From assembly GCA_002692855.1 (NCBI GenBank), contig NZMJ01000046.1, positions 372,806 through 436,805 on the forward strand: DNA of 64,000 nucleotides, in the 5' to 3' direction. Made by a program: the position numbers and the translations under genes. Positions within the stretch are counted from its first letter, which is position 1. Each line of letters starts with the position of its first letter. Shown here piece by piece: positions 43,619 through 53,391 of this stretch. Origin of the DNA: Maricaulis sp. (GTDB taxonomy: Bacteria > Pseudomonadota > Alphaproteobacteria > Caulobacterales > Maricaulaceae). The notes beneath the pieces were generated by a model, which was given only the letters and a program-made list of their open reading frames with translations, was not told the origin of the DNA and did not search any database.

Positions 43619-43639
43619 TTTGACCCAGTGTGATGCAGG

Positions 43640-44332
43640 TCAGGCCCGCTCTGAATCCAGCGCGTAGCCAGCGGACCGAACGGTGCGGATGGGATCACCC
43701 TCTCCGGCATTGTTCAGCGCCTTGCGCAAGCGGCCGATGTGAACATCGACAGTGCGCGCCTCGACATAGACGTCCGAGCCCCACACCGCATCGAGCAATT
43801 GCTCGCGCGAGAAGACCCGTCCCGGATGCTGCATCAGGTAATCGAGCAGGCGGAATTCCGTCGGTCCCAGGTGAACTTCCGTGCCCTCGCGCTTCACCCG
43901 GTGCGCAACCCGGTCGATCACGATATCGCCGCAGCGCACCTGGTCGTCGGCAAGGCCCGGACGGATACGGCGCATCACGGCGCGGATGCGGGCGAACAGC
44001 TCGGTCATGGAGAAGGGTTTCACGACATAGTCGTCGGCCCCGGTATCCAGCCCGCGAATGCGGTCGGCTTCCTCGCCGCGCGCGGTCAGCATGATGATCG
44101 GGACATTGCGCGATTCCTGGCGCCCGCGCAGCCGGCGGCAAACCTCGATTCCGGACACTTTCGGGAGCATCCAGTCCACCAGCACCAGGTCGGGATTGTT
44201 CTCCTCGACGAGCATCATGGCTTCCTCGCCATCGCCCGCGACGGTGACCTGATAGCCTTCCTTCTCGAGATTGTACTGGAGCAGGGTCGCCAGGGCGTCT
44301 TCGTCTTCAACAACGAGGATATGGGGCTGCAT
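43640..44332 (-). CDS. phoB: PhoB phosphate-response regulator
   Basis: This 230-residue OmpR-family response regulator activates the Pho regulon at low phosphate. The receiver has 'ILVVEDEDALATLL', the phospho-Asp in 'LVLVDWMLPKVSG', and Lys in 'YVVKPFS'. The C-terminal winged helix shows 'LGPTEFRLLDYLMQHPGRVFSREQLLDAVWG' and 'EARTVDVHIGRLRKAL'. The start at 44332 has GAGGAG; the longer frame enters phoU. It is the last gene of the phoR-pst-phoU-phoB block. Confidence 0.96.
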   Translation of the reverse strand: MQPHILVVEDEDALATLLQYNLEKEGYQVTVAGDGEEAMMLVEENNPDLVLVDWMLPKVSGIEVCRRLRGRQESRNVPIIMLTARGEEADRIRGLDTGADDYVVKPFSMTELFARIRAVMRRIRPGLADDQVRCGDIVIDRVAHRVKREGTEVHLGPTEFRLLDYLMQHPGRVFSREQLLDAVWGSDVYVEARTVDVHIGRLRKALNNAGEGDPIRTVRSAGYALDSERA

Positions 44333-44342
44333 CACGCACTCC

Positions 44343-45047
44343 TCATGAATTGTGGTCCGCGTTTGTCCCGCCGCGTTCGCGGCGCAGGTCATCACCGGTC
44401 AGGACGTAGTGGACCATTTCGGCAATGTTGGTGTTGTGGTCGCCGATCCGTTCGAGATTCTTCGCCACGAACAGCATCTGGGTGCTCGGCGAGATCATCC
44501 GCGGGTCTTCCATCATGTAGGTCAGGACTTCACGGAACAGGCTGTTGTAGATCTCGTCGATCTCGTCATCGCTGCGCATGACGGTATGCGCGTCATCCAG
44601 CGAACCGGCCGAAAAGGCGTTCAGCACGTCGTGCAGCTGGTTGACGACCAGCTTGCCCATGCGTTCCAGACCGCGCGTGTAAAGGTGCGGCTCGCTCTCG
44701 TTGAGCACACGCGAGCGCCGCGAGATATTCTTCGCCAGGTCACCAATCCGCTCCAGCTCATGGCTGATACGGTAGGCCGCGATCGTCATGCGCAAATCGG
44801 TCGCCATCGGCTGGCGCAGGGCAAAAAGGCGGATCACGCGCTTTTCAATCTCGAACTCGAGCTGATCGACCTGCTTGTCGCGCGCGATGACGCTGCCGGC
44901 GAGGTCGCCGTCGCGGCGCAGGACCGCTTGCAGGCAATCGGAAACCAGGGTTTCGACCAGCCCGCCCATGCGGGCCACGTCGTCGGACAGCCGATCAAGT
45001 TCGTCGCCGAAAGCCTTGACTGTATGAGACTGGTTGTTCGGGTTCAT
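44343..45047 (-). CDS. phoU: PhoU phosphate signalling protein
   Basis: This 234-residue PhoU is made of two three-helix bundles ('DELDRLSDDVARMGGLVETLV', 'SHELERIGDLAKNISRRS', 'FVAKNLERIGDHNTNIAEMVHY'), with the conserved E-R-I-G-D metal-binding motif in each half. PhoU connects PstSCAB to the PhoR/PhoB pair and represses the regulon when phosphate is ample. It lies between pstB (23-base gap) and phoB (10-base gap). Confidence 0.96.
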   Translation of the reverse strand: MNPNNQSHTVKAFGDELDRLSDDVARMGGLVETLVSDCLQAVLRRDGDLAGSVIARDKQVDQLEFEIEKRVIRLFALRQPMATDLRMTIAAYRISHELERIGDLAKNISRRSRVLNESEPHLYTRGLERMGKLVVNQLHDVLNAFSAGSLDDAHTVMRSDDEIDEIYNSLFREVLTYMMEDPRMISPSTQMLFVAKNLERIGDHNTNIAEMVHYVLTGDDLRRERGGTNADHNS

Positions 45048-45070
45048 CGCTCTTCTCTCGTCCGCGGGCG

Positions 45071-45877
45071 CTAGCCGAAGCGGCCTGTGATGTAGTCTTG
45101 CGTGCGCTGGTCACGCGGGTTGGTGAAAATCGCCTCGGTGGGGCCGTATTCGACCAGGTCGCCGAGGTGGAAAAACGCCGTCATCTGCGACACGCGCGCG
45201 GCCTGGGCCATCGAGTGGGTGACGATGATGATGCAATAATTCTCGCGCAGCTCGTCGATCAATTCCTCGATCTTGGCGGTCGCAATCGGGTCGAGCGCCG
45301 AGCAGGGTTCGTCCATCAGGATCACTTCCGGCGACACGGCAATGGCCCGCGCAATGACCAGGCGCTGCTGCTGACCGCCCGACAGACCGGTTCCCGGCTG
45401 GTCCAGGCGGTCGGCCACCTCGGCCCACAACCCTGCCTTCTTCAGGCTGGTCTCCACGATGGCATCAAGTTCGTCCTTGCCGGACGCGAGGCCGTGGATG
45501 CGCGGCCCGTAGGCGATATTGTCGTAGATGGTCTTGGGAAACGGGTTCGGCTTCTGGAACACCATCCCGACCCGCGCGCGCAGAACGACGGGATCAACCG
45601 ACTTGGCGTTGATCTCCTCGCCGTCAATCTTCACCGAACCCGACACGCGCGCGATGTCGATCGTGTCATTCATCCGGTTGATCGTGCGCAGCACGGTCGA
45701 CTTGCCGCAGCCCGACGGGCCGATGAAGGCTGTCACCGACCGGTCGGGGATCTGCAGCCCGACAGAACGCACGGCAACCTTGCTCCCATAGGTGACCTCG
45801 ACATTGTCGAGTTCGACCTTGGCATTGTTGATCTTGGTGTCGTGATAGACTGTCGTCATTGCGGTTGTGCCGTCCAT
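45071..45877 (-). CDS. pstB: Phosphate ABC transporter ATPase PstB
   Basis: This 268-residue ATPase powers high-affinity phosphate import. Walker A is GPSGCGKST, the signature is LSGGQQQRL, and Walker B is '[13 protein letters not shown]'. '[22 protein letters not shown]' and '[25 protein letters not shown]' are typical of PstB. The ATG at 45877 lies one base after the pstA stop; ATG 45859 is another option. Confidence 0.96.
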   Translation of the reverse strand: MDGTTAMTTVYHDTKINNAKVELDNVEVTYGSKVAVRSVGLQIPDRSVTAFIGPSGCGKSTVLRTINRMNDTIDIARVSGSVKIDGEEINAKSVDPVVLRARVGMVFQKPNPFPKTIYDNIAYGPRIHGLASGKDELDAIVETSLKKAGLWAEVADRLDQPGTGLSGGQQQRLVIARAIAVSPEVILMDEPCSALDPIATAKIEELIDELRENYCIIIVTHSMAQAARVSQMTAFFHLGDLVEYGPTEAIFTNPRDQRTQDYITGRFG

Positions 45878-45878
45878 T

Positions 45879-47603
45879 CTACCAGCGGGTTTCGAAACGC
45901 CGGCGGAGGAAGACCGCGAGCGCATTGAAGGTGATCATCAGCCCGAGCAACACGATAATGGCCGCAGCGGTCCGCGCCTCAAAGGCGCGTTCGGCGCCAT
46001 CGGACCAAAGGAAAATCTGAACCGGCATCACGGTCGCTGGATCGGTGAAGCCGTCAATTCCCATCGACGGTACATCGGCAATGAAGGCCACCATGCCGAT
46101 CATAAGCAGCGGCGCGGTTTCGCCCATCGCCTGCGCCATGCCGATGATGGAGCCCGTCAGGATGCCGGGCGCCGACAGCGGCAGCACGTGGTGGAAGACG
46201 GTCTGTGTCTTGGATGCACCGACGCCGAGTGCCGCTTCGCGGATCGAAGGGGGCACGGCCTTCAAAGCAGCGCGCGCCGAGATGATGATCGTCGGCAACG
46301 TCATCAGCGCCAGCACCATGCCGCCCACCAAGGGCGCCGAACGCGGCAGGCCGAACGTGTTGATGAAGACGGCCAGGCCCAGCAGGCCGAACACGATGGA
46401 CGGCACCGCCGCCAAGTTGTTGATGTTCACCTCGATCAGGTCTGTCAGGCGGTTCTTCGGCGCGAATTCTTCCAGGTAGATCGCCGTGAAGACGCCGATC
46501 GGCATTGCCAGCAGCATGGTGACGGTGATGGTCAGGATGGTGCCAATCATCGCCCCCAGCACGCCTGCGAGTTCAGGCTCGCGCGAGTCCGCATTGGTGA
46601 ACAACCAGGTGTTGAAGCGTTGCTCGACCACGCCCCGCGCGGCCAGTGTTTCGGTCCAGGCGATCTGGGCGTCGCTGAAACGGCGGTCGGCAGCCGGAAT
46701 TGTCAGCGACAGGATGCTCGCGCCGTCTGCTGTCTCGCTGACCGGTGCAACCAGCACGCGCCCGCTGACCGATCGTCCATCGGCGGCAATCGTGTCGATC
46801 GCGACATAGCCGTCTGCGATCCGGACCAGCCGGCTCGGCAGCCGGGGCGTCAGGGTCAGGCCATCGCCATCGGCGCTTGTCTGGGTACGAAGCGCTGCCG
46901 CCTCGGCACGCGCGGCCTGCGCGTCTCCTGCCGACTGCGCACCCCTGTCACCCATCGCCTCGGACCGCGCCGCATATCGGTCGCCGCGCGCTTCGAGCGT
47001 CTCGGCACGCTCGTTGAGGTCCTCGATCACCGCATCGCGCAAGGGGGCGAACACGGCTTGCGGCGAAACCAGCTCAACCCGGCCGTCGGTCGCAGAAATC
47101 CGGACCGGGCCGGCAATCGTCATCTCGTCGCGATCGGTGATCGCGCCCTTGAGATAGAGATCGGCGTGGTCGGAGATCGGAAAGGTGAAATCGATGGTCT
47201 CGCCGACTTGCGAGGGATCATCGCTGACCTGGTTGAGCAAGCGCGCCGCCACCAGCGGCGTGTAAAGACCGAACAATTCACGCAAGTCCGCACGTTCGGT
47301 CACGTCCGGGAATTGCTCGCGCAGCGCGTCCTGGATCAGGCCGTTATAGCTGCCCCGTCGCAGCGATTCCGCACTGCGGTCGCCCAGCGGGTCAACGCGA
47401 TCCGCCTCGAGCGTGATCGGCAGCGTCACTTCATTGACGGAGAAGGCCGTGATCGCCTGGCTGCCGATCGAACCGATCAGCAAGGCCAGCATGGACAGCG
47501 CGAAAACGATCGCGGCAATCCCGAAGGCGCGGAAGCGCGCTTCGTCCCGGTATCGCTTCAGCAGGCGGCGCTGAACGGCGGCTCTGGAATCGGCGCTATT
47601 CAT
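45879..47603 (-). CDS. pstA: Phosphate ABC transporter permease PstA (long form)
   Basis: This 574-residue phosphate permease is about twice the E. coli length. After the first helix ('[20 protein letters not shown]') there is a ~270-residue periplasmic insert of the DUF3333 type, usual in alphaproteobacteria. The C-terminal permease half has helices and the EAA loop '[30 protein letters not shown]'. It overlaps pstC by 8 bases. Confidence 0.93.
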   Translation of the reverse strand: MNSADSRAAVQRRLLKRYRDEARFRAFGIAAIVFALSMLALLIGSIGSQAITAFSVNEVTLPITLEADRVDPLGDRSAESLRRGSYNGLIQDALREQFPDVTERADLRELFGLYTPLVAARLLNQVSDDPSQVGETIDFTFPISDHADLYLKGAITDRDEMTIAGPVRISATDGRVELVSPQAVFAPLRDAVIEDLNERAETLEARGDRYAARSEAMGDRGAQSAGDAQAARAEAAALRTQTSADGDGLTLTPRLPSRLVRIADGYVAIDTIAADGRSVSGRVLVAPVSETADGASILSLTIPAADRRFSDAQIAWTETLAARGVVEQRFNTWLFTNADSREPELAGVLGAMIGTILTITVTMLLAMPIGVFTAIYLEEFAPKNRLTDLIEVNINNLAAVPSIVFGLLGLAVFINTFGLPRSAPLVGGMVLALMTLPTIIISARAALKAVPPSIREAALGVGASKTQTVFHHVLPLSAPGILTGSIIGMAQAMGETAPLLMIGMVAFIADVPSMGIDGFTDPATVMPVQIFLWSDGAERAFEARTAAAIIVLLGLMITFNALAVFLRRRFETRW

Positions 47604-48855
47604 ACTTTTCCCGGTATTTCTGAACCACGCGAAGCGCGATCACATTGAGGATCAGCGTGAAGACGAACAACACCAGGCCCAGCGCGAAGGCCGACAGGGT
47701 CTTGGGGCTGTCGAACTCCTGGTCACCGGTCAGCAGCATCACGATCTGGACCGTGATCGTCGTCACCGATTCAAACGGATTGGCGGTCAAGTTGGCCCCT
47801 TGTCCGGCGGCCATGACCACGATCATGGTCTCGCCAACGGCCCGGCTGATCGCCAGCAGCAATGCGCCGACAATGCCTGGAAGGGCGGCGGGCAGGATGA
47901 CCTGACGGACGGTTTCCGACTTGGTCGCGCCCATGGCGTACGACCCGTCGCGAAGTGATTGCGGCACCGAATTGATGACGTCATCGGACAGGGACGACAC
48001 GAAGGGGATGATCATCACCCCCATCACGAACCCGGCGGACAACGCGCTCTGGGTCACGGCGTTCTGCAAGGCGATGATGCCGGTCAACTCGCCGAACCAC
48101 TCGGCCGCGCCGCGAATGGCCGGCCCAATCGTCAAAAGCGCGAAGAAGCCATAGACGACGGTCGGTATGCCGGCGAGGATTTCCAGGAGCGGCTTGACGA
48201 TGCGCCGCGTCGCATTGCTGGCGTATTCCGACAGGTAGATCGCAGCAAACAGGCCGACCGGCGCGGCGATGACCATCGCGATGAGGGTGATCATCGCGGT
48301 GCCGGCGAACAGCGGAACGGCCCCGAAGGCGCCCGACTGTCCCACCTGATCCTCGCGTATCGCGATCTGCGGGCTCCAGTGGGTACCGAAGAGGAATTGG
48401 TCGATCCGCCAGTCGATGGCCTGGAAGAAGCGGAGCGATTCAAACAGCAGTGACAAAACGATGCCGATTGTGGTCAGGATGGCGATGGCCGAGCTGGCCA
48501 GCAGCACGGCATCGATCAGCCGCTCGACATGGTTGCGGGCGCGGAAGCCGCGATTGATCCGCCGGCGCGCCAGCCACAGCCCGGCGAGGCCCGCCACGAC
48601 GCTGAGCACCGCGGTCAGCGCAGCCGATGGCAGGGCGCCCATACCCAGCTGGCGTTCGATCACCACCGAGATCACGACCACGACCAGCGCCGGAATCGCG
48701 GTCCAGGCCGCGAGGAAATAGCCGTGATAATTGGGCAGGGAGTGAAGGCTGGACACGCGCTCGCCCGCGCTCGCAACAGCGCGTGCGCGGCCGACATAAA
48801 ATGCGGCCGCGATCAGAACCAGAAGGGTCAGTCCGGTGATCGCGCTGACGGACAT
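47596..48855 (-). CDS. pstC: Phosphate ABC transporter permease PstC
   Basis: This 419-residue phosphate permease partners PstA. The start at 48855 ('MSVSAITGLTLLVLIAAAF') is preferred over the longer frame, which runs into the leader. Six core helices follow an extended N-terminal helical region. The EAA loop is 'RDGSYAMGATKSETVRQVILPAALPGIVGA'. A Pho box is 92 bases upstream. No pstS is present, so the binding protein is encoded elsewhere. Confidence 0.94.
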   Translation of the reverse strand: MSVSAITGLTLLVLIAAAFYVGRARAVASAGERVSSLHSLPNYHGYFLAAWTAIPALVVVVISVVIERQLGMGALPSAALTAVLSVVAGLAGLWLARRRINRGFRARNHVERLIDAVLLASSAIAILTTIGIVLSLLFESLRFFQAIDWRIDQFLFGTHWSPQIAIREDQVGQSGAFGAVPLFAGTAMITLIAMVIAAPVGLFAAIYLSEYASNATRRIVKPLLEILAGIPTVVYGFFALLTIGPAIRGAAEWFGELTGIIALQNAVTQSALSAGFVMGVMIIPFVSSLSDDVINSVPQSLRDGSYAMGATKSETVRQVILPAALPGIVGALLLAISRAVGETMIVVMAAGQGANLTANPFESVTTITVQIVMLLTGDQEFDSPKTLSAFALGLVLFVFTLILNVIALRVVQKYREKYE

Positions 48856-48946
48856 GTTGATCGGTTTCCGCGTTGGCCTGTCATCTTTGGGCGGAGCAAT
48901 CCGTCCCAATCAGGCCAGCGTCTACAACGTGGTGCGCTGCGGTCGT

Positions 48947-48975
48947 ATGTCAGTTTCGCAACAGTTTAGTGACAT
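48947..48975 (-). promoter_or_regulatory. Pho box upstream of pstC
   Basis: On the minus strand three 7-base units, ATGTCAC, CTGTTGC and CTGACAT, are each separated by 4-base A-rich spacers (TAAA, GAAA). This is the 11-bp direct-repeat layout of PhoB sites (consensus CTGTCAT-N4-CTGTCAT). It is placed between phoR and pstC, 92 bases before the pstC start, so the pst-phoU-phoB genes are probably PhoB-activated separately from phoR. Confidence 0.75.
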
Positions 48976-48986
48976 CATCGGTGGGG

Positions 48987-50399
48987 TCACATCCGGTCCG
49001 GTGCAGGCATTTCTCCGCGCGGCGCCTGTGAAGGCATGGGCAGATAGACGGAAAACACCGATCCTTCGCCCGGCGCGCTTTCCACAACAAAGCCGCCACG
49101 GTGCCGGCTGACGATGTGTTTCACGATGGCGAGACCCAGCCCGGTGCCTTCCTTCGGCCCGCTCTTTTGTCCATCGACCCGGTAGAATCGCTCGGACAGG
49201 CGCGGCAGATGGCGCCGCTCGATTCCCGCCCCCGCGTCCCGGACACGCAGCACCGTGTAGCGGCGCGGTGCGGATCCGCCCTGCCCGGTCGGTGACGCAA
49301 TCGCGACCCGCGCCGACTGGTCACCGAGCGGCGGCCTGGACCGCTCGGCTTCCTCGCGGGACAGGCCGGTAGCAACTTCGAGCACGACACGCGATCCGGC
49401 CCCGGAATACTTGATCGCGTTCTCGACGAGATTCTGGGCGACCTCGATCACCTGGTCGCGCTGGCCGATCGCGATCGCGCGGTCCTCGGCCTTCGCTTCG
49501 AGCACAATTCCCTTCTTGCGCGCCTGCGGACCCATCACGTCGACCGTGTCATGCGCGATGGCCGCCACGTCCACCTCGTCGCTCGGAGGCAGGTGTTCGT
49601 CCATCTCCACGCGGCTGAGCGACAGCAAATCGTCAATCAGGCGCCGCATCCGCTCGGTCTGGTCGTGCATGATGGACAGAAACTTGTCGCGCGCGCCGAT
49701 GTCCTCGCGCGCATGCCCTCTCAGGGTTTCGATGAAGCCTGCCAGGGACGCCAGCGGCGTACGCAATTCATGGCTGGCATTGGCCAGGAAATCGGCGCGC
49801 ATCCGGTCGGCGCGCTTGATGGACGTCTCGTCCGCCATCACCAGCAGCGCTCGCCAGGGAAAGGGGCCGGCCTGATCCGTCTTCAACGGGATGACGTGCG
49901 CGCGGATATGGCTCTCCATCGGCGCCACGGTCGAATACTCCACCGGCTTCGGGCTTTCACCGCGCAGTGCACCCGAGATCGATTCCAGCACTTTGGGCTG
50001 GCGCAGCACGGCCGACAGCTGTGCGCCCTCAGCGCCCAGTCCCAGGAAGTCGTGGGCCGCAGGATTGGCCTGTTCGATCCGGCCGCCGGGACCGATCAGG
50101 AGCACGGGTATCGGCAACCGGCCAACGATCAACCGTGCCAGTTCGGTGGGCGCGATACCGGGCTGCTGAACGGGGGTGAGGATGGGCGGTGTGGTTTGAG
50201 GGACCGGGCGCGTGACGACAAGATAGTAGATGAAGCCCAGCGCCAGGATGCTGGTCATGCCGGCAAGAGCCTCCCACGGCCCGATACCGCCTGTCAGGAC
50301 GAGGACCAGAAACACCACCATCGTGATTGCTGACAGCGCCATGACATCACGACGACGCAACCGGGCACGTTCGCGGGATTGGGGGTCAAGGTTGCTCAA
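48987..50399 (-). CDS. phoR: PhoR-like phosphate sensor histidine kinase
   Basis: This 470-residue membrane histidine kinase pairs with PhoB. Two helices (about 20-40 and 45-62) are followed by a PAS domain ('IPVLLIGPGGRIEQANPAAHDFLG'), then HisKA with His210 in 'RADFLANASHELRTPLASL', and an HATPase with 'NLVENAIKYSG', 'VRDAGAGIERRHLPRLSERFYRVD' and 'GTGLGLAIVKHIV'. The open frame begins with a TTG; an ATG at 50342 is a possible later start. It is first in the block. Confidence 0.92.
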   Translation of the reverse strand: MSNLDPQSRERARLRRRDVMALSAITMVVFLVLVLTGGIGPWEALAGMTSILALGFIYYLVVTRPVPQTTPPILTPVQQPGIAPTELARLIVGRLPIPVLLIGPGGRIEQANPAAHDFLGLGAEGAQLSAVLRQPKVLESISGALRGESPKPVEYSTVAPMESHIRAHVIPLKTDQAGPFPWRALLVMADETSIKRADRMRADFLANASHELRTPLASLAGFIETLRGHAREDIGARDKFLSIMHDQTERMRRLIDDLLSLSRVEMDEHLPPSDEVDVAAIAHDTVDVMGPQARKKGIVLEAKAEDRAIAIGQRDQVIEVAQNLVENAIKYSGAGSRVVLEVATGLSREEAERSRPPLGDQSARVAIASPTGQGGSAPRRYTVLRVRDAGAGIERRHLPRLSERFYRVDGQKSGPKEGTGLGLAIVKHIVSRHRGGFVVESAPGEGSVFSVYLPMPSQAPRGEMPAPDRM

Positions 50400-50604
50400 A
50401 GTTCACTCGTTCTGGCTGTTGAATTGCAGTAATGGGCCGCCTTCGTGACACGTACTCGCACGCGGGGAGAGTCGGTCACTGACCCTGCGGCTATTGGCAG
50501 CTTTCGTAAATGGGGGAGTGGCGGCGACCGCGCTTCACATCACGAGAATCGTGAGGCTTTTTACGATCATCGCTATGGTTTTAGCGTTTTTCGATAAAAG
50601 TTTG

Positions 50605-50632
50605 TTGACTCTCGTGACTTCCTTCATAGGAT
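50605..50632 (+). promoter_or_regulatory. Promoter candidate of the RND efflux operon
   Basis: TTGACT (50605-50610) and TAGGAT (50627-50632) are spaced by 16 bases and lie about 40 bases before the outer-membrane lipoprotein gene. An ATCGT...ACGAT dyad (about 50550-50571) lies upstream and could be an operator. Confidence 0.45.
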
Positions 50633-50670
50633 GCATCCGAAATTCCGATGCGGGGCATCAGGACAACATG

Positions 50671-52047
50671 ATGAAAAGACGACTCCTCCTCCTTGCCGCG
50701 ACAAGCCTCGTGGCCACTTCCTGCGCCAGCACGACCGTCATGAGCGGATCTGCAGCGATTCCGGCGCACGCGGCCGACTGGAGCGTTCCGGTCGACGGCG
50801 GCCCGATGCCGGTCGATTGGGTCGCGACCTTCAATGACCCGCGCCTTGGCGCGCTGGTCGCCGAGGCCGACGGCGCCAACCCGTCCCTTTCCGCAGCGTT
50901 TGCGCGCCTCGACGCGGCACAGGCCTCCGCCCGTGCGGCCAATGCCGGCCGCTTGCCCTCGATCAGTGCAGGGGGCGATGTCAGCCGCACCGAACGCAAT
51001 GCCGGTGGCTCGAACAGTTTTGGCGCGGACCTGTCCGCGTCCTGGGAAGTCGATGTCTGGGGTCGCCTGTCGGACCGCGCTCGCGCCGGTGTCTCCGATG
51101 CCGAAGCCAGCCGCGCCGATCTCGATGGCGCACGCCTCTCGCTTGCCGCGCAAGTGGCCAAGGCCTGGTTCATTCTGCTGGAAGCGCGCCTCCAGACCGA
51201 GCTGGCTGAACGTGATGTCGAGGCCAAGGAGCGGTCCTTGTCCTTCATCGAGCGCCGCTTTTCCGCCGGCGTCTCGCGGTCTTCCGATGTGCGCACCTTC
51301 CGCAGCGCCCTGGCGTCCAGCCGTTCGACCCTGGCATTGCGCCAGCGCGCCGAAGCCTCGGCCGCGCGCAGCCTGGAAATCCTGCTCGGCCGCTATCCGT
51401 CCAATGCGATCGAACACGATTATGATTTGCCGGATCTGGGCCCGCTGACCGGCGTGGGCGATCCCGCCGACCTCCTCGTGCGCCGCCCCGACATCCTCGC
51501 GGCGGAAGCCCGGCTCAATTCGGCCGGCTACCGGGCCAGCGAGGCTCGCCGGGCCTTGTTGCCGCGCCTGTCACTGACGGGAACCACCGGTTCGGGCGGC
51601 ACCCAGATCGAGGACCTGCTCGATCCCGATACGCTGGTCTCGAACCTGATCGGCTCCCTCACGGCGCCCATTTTCTCGGGCGGCGCCTTGCGCGCCGAAC
51701 GTGACCGCAGCGAAGCCGCCGCCCGTGCGCAGCTGCATACTTATGTGAACACCGTTCTGCTCGCATGGCGTGAAGCCGAAGACGCGATCTTCTCGGACGC
51801 GCTTCTGGCCGAACGTGTGGCTGCGCAGACCGAAGCCTTTGAACAGGCCGCCGCCGCCGAGGAATTGGTTGATCGCCAGTATCGTTCGGGCCTCGCGACC
51901 ATTTTCGAGCTTCTGGACGCGCAAAGCCGCCGGAACAGCGCCGAAAGCCTGCTCTACAGCGCCCGCCGTGAACGGGCCACCAACCGTGTTGATATCTACC
52001 TTGCCATCGGAGGCGACTTCCTCTCCGCAAATGCGGCGCAGGAATAG
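50671..52047 (+). CDS. RND efflux outer-membrane lipoprotein (NodT/OprM family)
   Basis: This 458-residue outer-membrane channel of a tripartite efflux pump starts at ATG 50671 (50668 is equally open) with AGGA upstream. The lipoprotein signal ends at 'LVATSC', the lipidated Cys. Two OEP repeats are visible, e.g. 'ANPSLSAAFARLDAAQASARAANAGRLPSIS' and 'RYRSGLATIFELLDAQSRR'-type coiled coil. 'LLVRRPDILAAEARLNSAGYRASEARRALLPRLSLTGT' is a family hallmark. It is first of the three-gene RND operon. Confidence 0.93.
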   Translation: MKRRLLLLAATSLVATSCASTTVMSGSAAIPAHAADWSVPVDGGPMPVDWVATFNDPRLGALVAEADGANPSLSAAFARLDAAQASARAANAGRLPSISAGGDVSRTERNAGGSNSFGADLSASWEVDVWGRLSDRARAGVSDAEASRADLDGARLSLAAQVAKAWFILLEARLQTELAERDVEAKERSLSFIERRFSAGVSRSSDVRTFRSALASSRSTLALRQRAEASAARSLEILLGRYPSNAIEHDYDLPDLGPLTGVGDPADLLVRRPDILAAEARLNSAGYRASEARRALLPRLSLTGTTGSGGTQIEDLLDPDTLVSNLIGSLTAPIFSGGALRAERDRSEAAARAQLHTYVNTVLLAWREAEDAIFSDALLAERVAAQTEAFEQAAAAEELVDRQYRSGLATIFELLDAQSRRNSAESLLYSARRERATNRVDIYLAIGGDFLSANAAQE

Positions 52048-52056
52048 GAGACCGTT

Positions 52057-53361
52057 ATGACCAGAACCACCACACGCATCCTTGGCATTTTCCTGCCTAT
52101 CGGCGTAATCGCCGCCTTCGTCGCCGTTCTCGTCATCATGGCGGTCACTGCGCCGCAACCGGAACGCGCCAACCCGCAACCCCGGCCCGTGGCCGTCTTC
52201 GCTGCACCGGTCGAGCGCGCGAACGTCTCTTTGACGGTCTCCACACAGGGCGAGGTCAGTCCCCTCACCCAGATTGACCTGGTGCCGCAGGTGGCCGGGC
52301 GGATCACCTATGTGAACCCGAACTTCATCGAGGGCGGCTTCTTCGAGGCTGGCGAAACACTGGTCCAGATCGATGATGCCGATTACCGGCTGGCCGTGAC
52401 CCGCGCCCAGGCCCAGGTCGCCCAGGCCCGCCAGGCTCTGGTTCGCGAACAGGCTGAAGCCGAATTGGCGGCCAGCGAATGGGCGGATCTTGGCGAAGGC
52501 CAGGCCTCGTCCCTGACCTTGCGCGAACCGCAGATGGCCCAGGCCCAGGCCTCGCTGGCCGCTGCCGAAGCCCAACTCCAGGAAGCCCGCCTGCATCTGC
52601 AACGCACCCGTGTGACGGCCCCGTTCGATGGCCGCGTCCGCACCAAGTCCGCGGACCTCGGGCAATATGTCTCGCCCGGTGCCCGTCTCGGTCAGGTCTT
52701 CGCGACCGACATGGCCCAGGTGCGCCTGCCGCTGACCGACGACCAGCTGTCGATGCTGAACATCCCGGTCGCGTATCAGGCGGCGAGCCCGGAATCGGCT
52801 CCCGAGGTTCACCTGTCGGCGACCCTCGCCGGTCAACACCGGGTGTGGACCGCCCGCCTGGTTCGCACCGACAGTGCCATCGATCCGCAAACGCGCGTTC
52901 TCTACGGCATCGCGATGGTGGCCGATCCTTATGGTGCGGCTGCCGAAGCCAACGGTTCGCCCCTGCCCGTCGGCCTCTTTGTCGATGCCGAGATCGAGGG
53001 CCGCGAAGTGTCGGACGCCTATGTCCTTCCCCGTTCCTCGCTGCGTGGCTCTGACGAAGTCTATGTCGCCGGCGAAGGCGGCCGCCTCTCGATACGACAC
53101 GTGAACGTGATCACGTCCAGCCCCGAGCGGCTGGTAGTCTCCAGCGGTGTCGAAGCGGGCGAGATGGTGATCACATCTCCGGTTCGCGCCGCCAGCGATG
53201 GCATGCGCATTCGCACGCTCGACCAGACCGGAGAGGAAATCCCCGCGCTCTCGGCGAATATTTCCGAAGAGAACGCGGCTGAGGACGAGGACGAAGACGA
53301 CGAGTCCGACGAGGACGCCGGTGACGGCGATCAGGCCTCGAACCTCGCCAGCGCCGAATAA
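52057..53361 (+). CDS. RND efflux periplasmic adaptor subunit
   Basis: This 434-residue membrane-fusion protein has one N-terminal helix ('LGIFLPIGVIAAFVAVLVIMAV'). The lipoyl half motifs are 'VSTQGEVSPLTQIDLVPQVAGRITYV' and 'LHLQRTRVTAPFDGRVRTKSADLGQYVSPGARLGQVF', separated by an Ala/Gln-rich coiled coil (about residues 110-185). The C-terminal tail is unusually acidic (a Glu/Asp run near residues 405-425). It links the pump to the outer-membrane lipoprotein and starts 9 bases after that gene. Confidence 0.94.
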   Translation: MTRTTTRILGIFLPIGVIAAFVAVLVIMAVTAPQPERANPQPRPVAVFAAPVERANVSLTVSTQGEVSPLTQIDLVPQVAGRITYVNPNFIEGGFFEAGETLVQIDDADYRLAVTRAQAQVAQARQALVREQAEAELAASEWADLGEGQASSLTLREPQMAQAQASLAAAEAQLQEARLHLQRTRVTAPFDGRVRTKSADLGQYVSPGARLGQVFATDMAQVRLPLTDDQLSMLNIPVAYQAASPESAPEVHLSATLAGQHRVWTARLVRTDSAIDPQTRVLYGIAMVADPYGAAAEANGSPLPVGLFVDAEIEGREVSDAYVLPRSSLRGSDEVYVAGEGGRLSIRHVNVITSSPERLVVSSGVEAGEMVITSPVRAASDGMRIRTLDQTGEEIPALSANISEENAAEDEDEDDESDEDAGDGDQASNLASAE

Positions 53362-53391
53362 GAACCTGAACCGCACGAAAGGGAGGCGGTG

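Noticed and set aside
45867..47648. Long forward open frame (593 codons) over pstA/pstC
   Set aside because: The composition is typical of an antisense shadow in high-GC coding DNA, and pstA on the other strand is a certain gene.
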